From: CAG-791 sp963629395
GTDB taxonomy: Bacteria; Bacillota; Clostridia; Lachnospirales; Lachnospiraceae
Assembly: GCA_963629395.1 (NCBI GenBank)
Contig: CAVGIV010000046.1
Span: 1-23,215, forward strand
Length of the DNA stretch: 23,215 bases
Direction: 5' to 3'
Every line of letters starts with the position of its first letter. Within the stretch, counting starts at the first letter, position 1. The notes under the pieces are model-generated. The model was given only the letters and a program-made list of their open reading frames with translations. It searched no databases and was not told the origin of the DNA. The translations under genes and the position numbers were made by a program. Positions 22,221 to 23,215 of this stretch are shown piece by piece.

Positions 22221-22919
22221 ATGAAAAAAATAGGAATCATTGGAGCAATGGATGTAGAGGTTGCCTCCCTCAAGGAGCAGATGAAGATCACATCCCGAAC
22301 CATCTATGCCGGCATGGAGTTCTGTGATGGTCTCCTTGGCCAGACCCCGGTCGTAATCGTAAAGAGTGGTATTTGCAAGGTAAATGCAGCCCTGTGCGTA
22401 CAGCTACTGGTTAATAAATTTCAGGTTACACATATCATTAATACCGGAGTTGCAGGCTCCCTGTACAACCAGATTAATATCGGTGACATTGTGGTTTCTG
22501 TAAGCGCCCAGTATCACGACGTAGATGCCACAATCTTCGGTTATCAGCTCGGGGAAATCCCGCAGGAGGGAATTGTAGCATTCCCTGCTGATGACCTGCT
22601 TCGTAAGCATGCCGTAGAAGCCGTCCAGGAGGCCGCTCCGGAGGTTAATGTCTTTGAGGGCATGATTCTCTCGGGTGATCAGTTTATCTCGTCACACGCC
22701 AAAAAGGAGCAGTTAATGAAGGACTTTGACGGCATGTGCTGTGAAATGGAAGGCGCTGCAATCGCCCAGGCTTCCTACACAAATCACATTCCATTTGTTA
22801 TCATTCGCGCTATTTCCGATAAAGCGGACGAAAGTGTCACTGAGTCCTATGATGTGTTCGAAGGGAAGGCGGCTGTGCACTGTGCCAAGATCGTGGCACA
22901 TATGGTCCAGCATATCTGA
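22221..22919 (+). CDS. mtnN: 5'-methylthioadenosine/S-adenosylhomocysteine nucleosidase
   Basis: The 232-residue protein hydrolyses MTA and SAH to adenine and the ribosyl thioether, recycling products of SAM use. Expected active-site residues are the general acid/base E13 (GAMDVEV), E177 in the CEMEGAAIAQ motif and D200 (ISDKAD). VNTGVAGS-type nucleoside phosphorylase signatures are also present (IINTGVAGSLYNQINIGDIVVS). AGAGAGGAA precedes the ATG. It lies 48 bp behind the MBOAT gene on the same strand and is followed by a strong terminator, so it may be the last gene of that transcript. Its function is housekeeping and not obviously tied to surface acylation. Confidence 0.95.
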   Translation: MKKIGIIGAMDVEVASLKEQMKITSRTIYAGMEFCDGLLGQTPVVIVKSGICKVNAALCVQLLVNKFQVTHIINTGVAGSLYNQINIGDIVVSVSAQYHDVDATIFGYQLGEIPQEGIVAFPADDLLRKHAVEAVQEAAPEVNVFEGMILSGDQFISSHAKKEQLMKDFDGMCCEMEGAAIAQASYTNHIPFVIIRAISDKADESVTESYDVFEGKAAVHCAKIVAHMVQHI

Positions 22920-22929
22920 ATGTCTCAGC

Positions 22930-22973
22930 GACTTGATTGCAGATTGCAGCTTCCTGCCATCTGCAATCAAGTC
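22930..22973 (+). repeat. Perfect 15-bp inverted repeat after mtnN
   Basis: GACTTGATTGCAGAT (22930-22944) and its exact complement (22959-22973) flank a 14-nt loop. It stands directly before the intrinsic terminator and would form a long upstream hairpin in the mtnN 3' UTR. Confidence 0.75.
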
Positions 22974-22977
22974 TCCA

Positions 22978-23008
22978 GGCAGCATGTTTTTGACATGCTG
23001 CCTTTTTT
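22978..23008 (+). terminator. Intrinsic terminator of the plus-strand operon
   Basis: GGCAGCATGT-ttttg-ACATGCTGCC with a 10-bp perfect stem, followed by six T residues (23003-23008). Confidence 0.92.
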
Positions 23009-23027
23009 ATATTTTTCAGTAACATAT

Positions 23028-23057
23028 AAAAAAGATCATCTGTTTGTCAGATGATCT
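23028..23057 (-). terminator. Intrinsic terminator of the minus-strand tRNA genes
   Basis: On the minus strand AGATCATCTG-acaaa-CAGATGATCT is followed by a run of T (complement of 23028-23033). It stands just downstream of tRNA-Phe and faces the mtnN terminator. Confidence 0.85.
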
Positions 23058-23063
23058 AAATCA

Positions 23064-23136
<73 letters not shown>

Positions 23137-23154
23137 ATACAGTATGAAACTGAG

Positions 23155-23215
23155 TAGCGGGGACAGGATTTGAACCTGTGACCTTCGGGTTATGAGCCCG
23201 ACGAGCTTCCAGACT
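23155..23215 (-). tRNA. tRNA-Met (CAU), initiator type, cut by the window edge
   Basis: The anticodon arm TCGGG-CTCATAA-CCCGA has the three G:C pairs typical of initiator tRNA. The T-arm is ACAGG-TTCAAAT-CCTGT and the 3' acceptor strand is CCCCGCT plus discriminator A. The acceptor 5' strand lies beyond position 23215. It is cotranscribed with tRNA-Phe 18 bp downstream. Confidence 0.9.

Overview
The window (about 50% GC, mostly minus-strand genes) looks like a chromosomal segment of a low-to-mid-GC Firmicute, most likely a gut clostridium of the Lachnospiraceae type. Grounds: two-gene iron-sulfur serine dehydratase, DppA peptidase, RlmH, a small Cys-rich DUF6472-like protein behind a MATE transporter, clear AGGAGG ribosome binding sites, and tRNA genes without encoded CCA. 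No phage, insertion sequence or CRISPR array is visible.

Layout. 1-151: the 5' half of a tRNA-Arg(CCU) on the minus strand whose sequence stops being tRNA in the anticodon arm. 174-4693 (minus): an amino-acid and peptide catabolism block made of serine dehydratase alpha and beta, an HD-domain phosphohydrolase, a PatB/MalY-type C-S lyase and the D-aminopeptidase DppA. 4694-5134: a long intergenic stretch with a promoter, a leader that can fold, a 26-residue peptide gene and its terminator. 5168-10545: housekeeping and small enzymes (Cys-cluster protein, RlmH, Dus, FliB-like protein, MutY, metallo-beta-lactamase-fold hydrolase). 10567-14837 (minus): MATE, DUF6472-like, MBOAT and SGNH-like genes in one close-packed run. 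14930-16819 (minus): sensor kinase and response regulator. 16936-22919 (plus): SGNH-like protein, FkbH-like enzyme, acyl carrier protein, MBOAT acyltransferase and MTA/SAH nucleosidase, closed by a strong terminator. 23028-23215 (minus): terminator, tRNA-Phe and the 3' part of initiator tRNA-Met.

The standout is 16936-22172. It has the parts list of a Dlt operon (DltB-like MBOAT, DltC-like carrier, DltD-like SGNH protein), but the D-alanine-activating enzyme DltA is replaced by an FkbH-family enzyme. FkbH relatives load a three-carbon glyceryl unit from 1,3-bisphosphoglycerate onto a carrier protein. The inference is a system that puts glyceryl (or a related hydroxyacyl) esters on a cell-surface polymer. 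A second, simpler MBOAT/SGNH pair lies on the other side of a two-component system that is transcribed divergently from this operon.

Three families of short dispersed intergenic repeats (31, 31 and 39 bp; eight copies) sit between genes, each with a consistent orientation toward a downstream gene.
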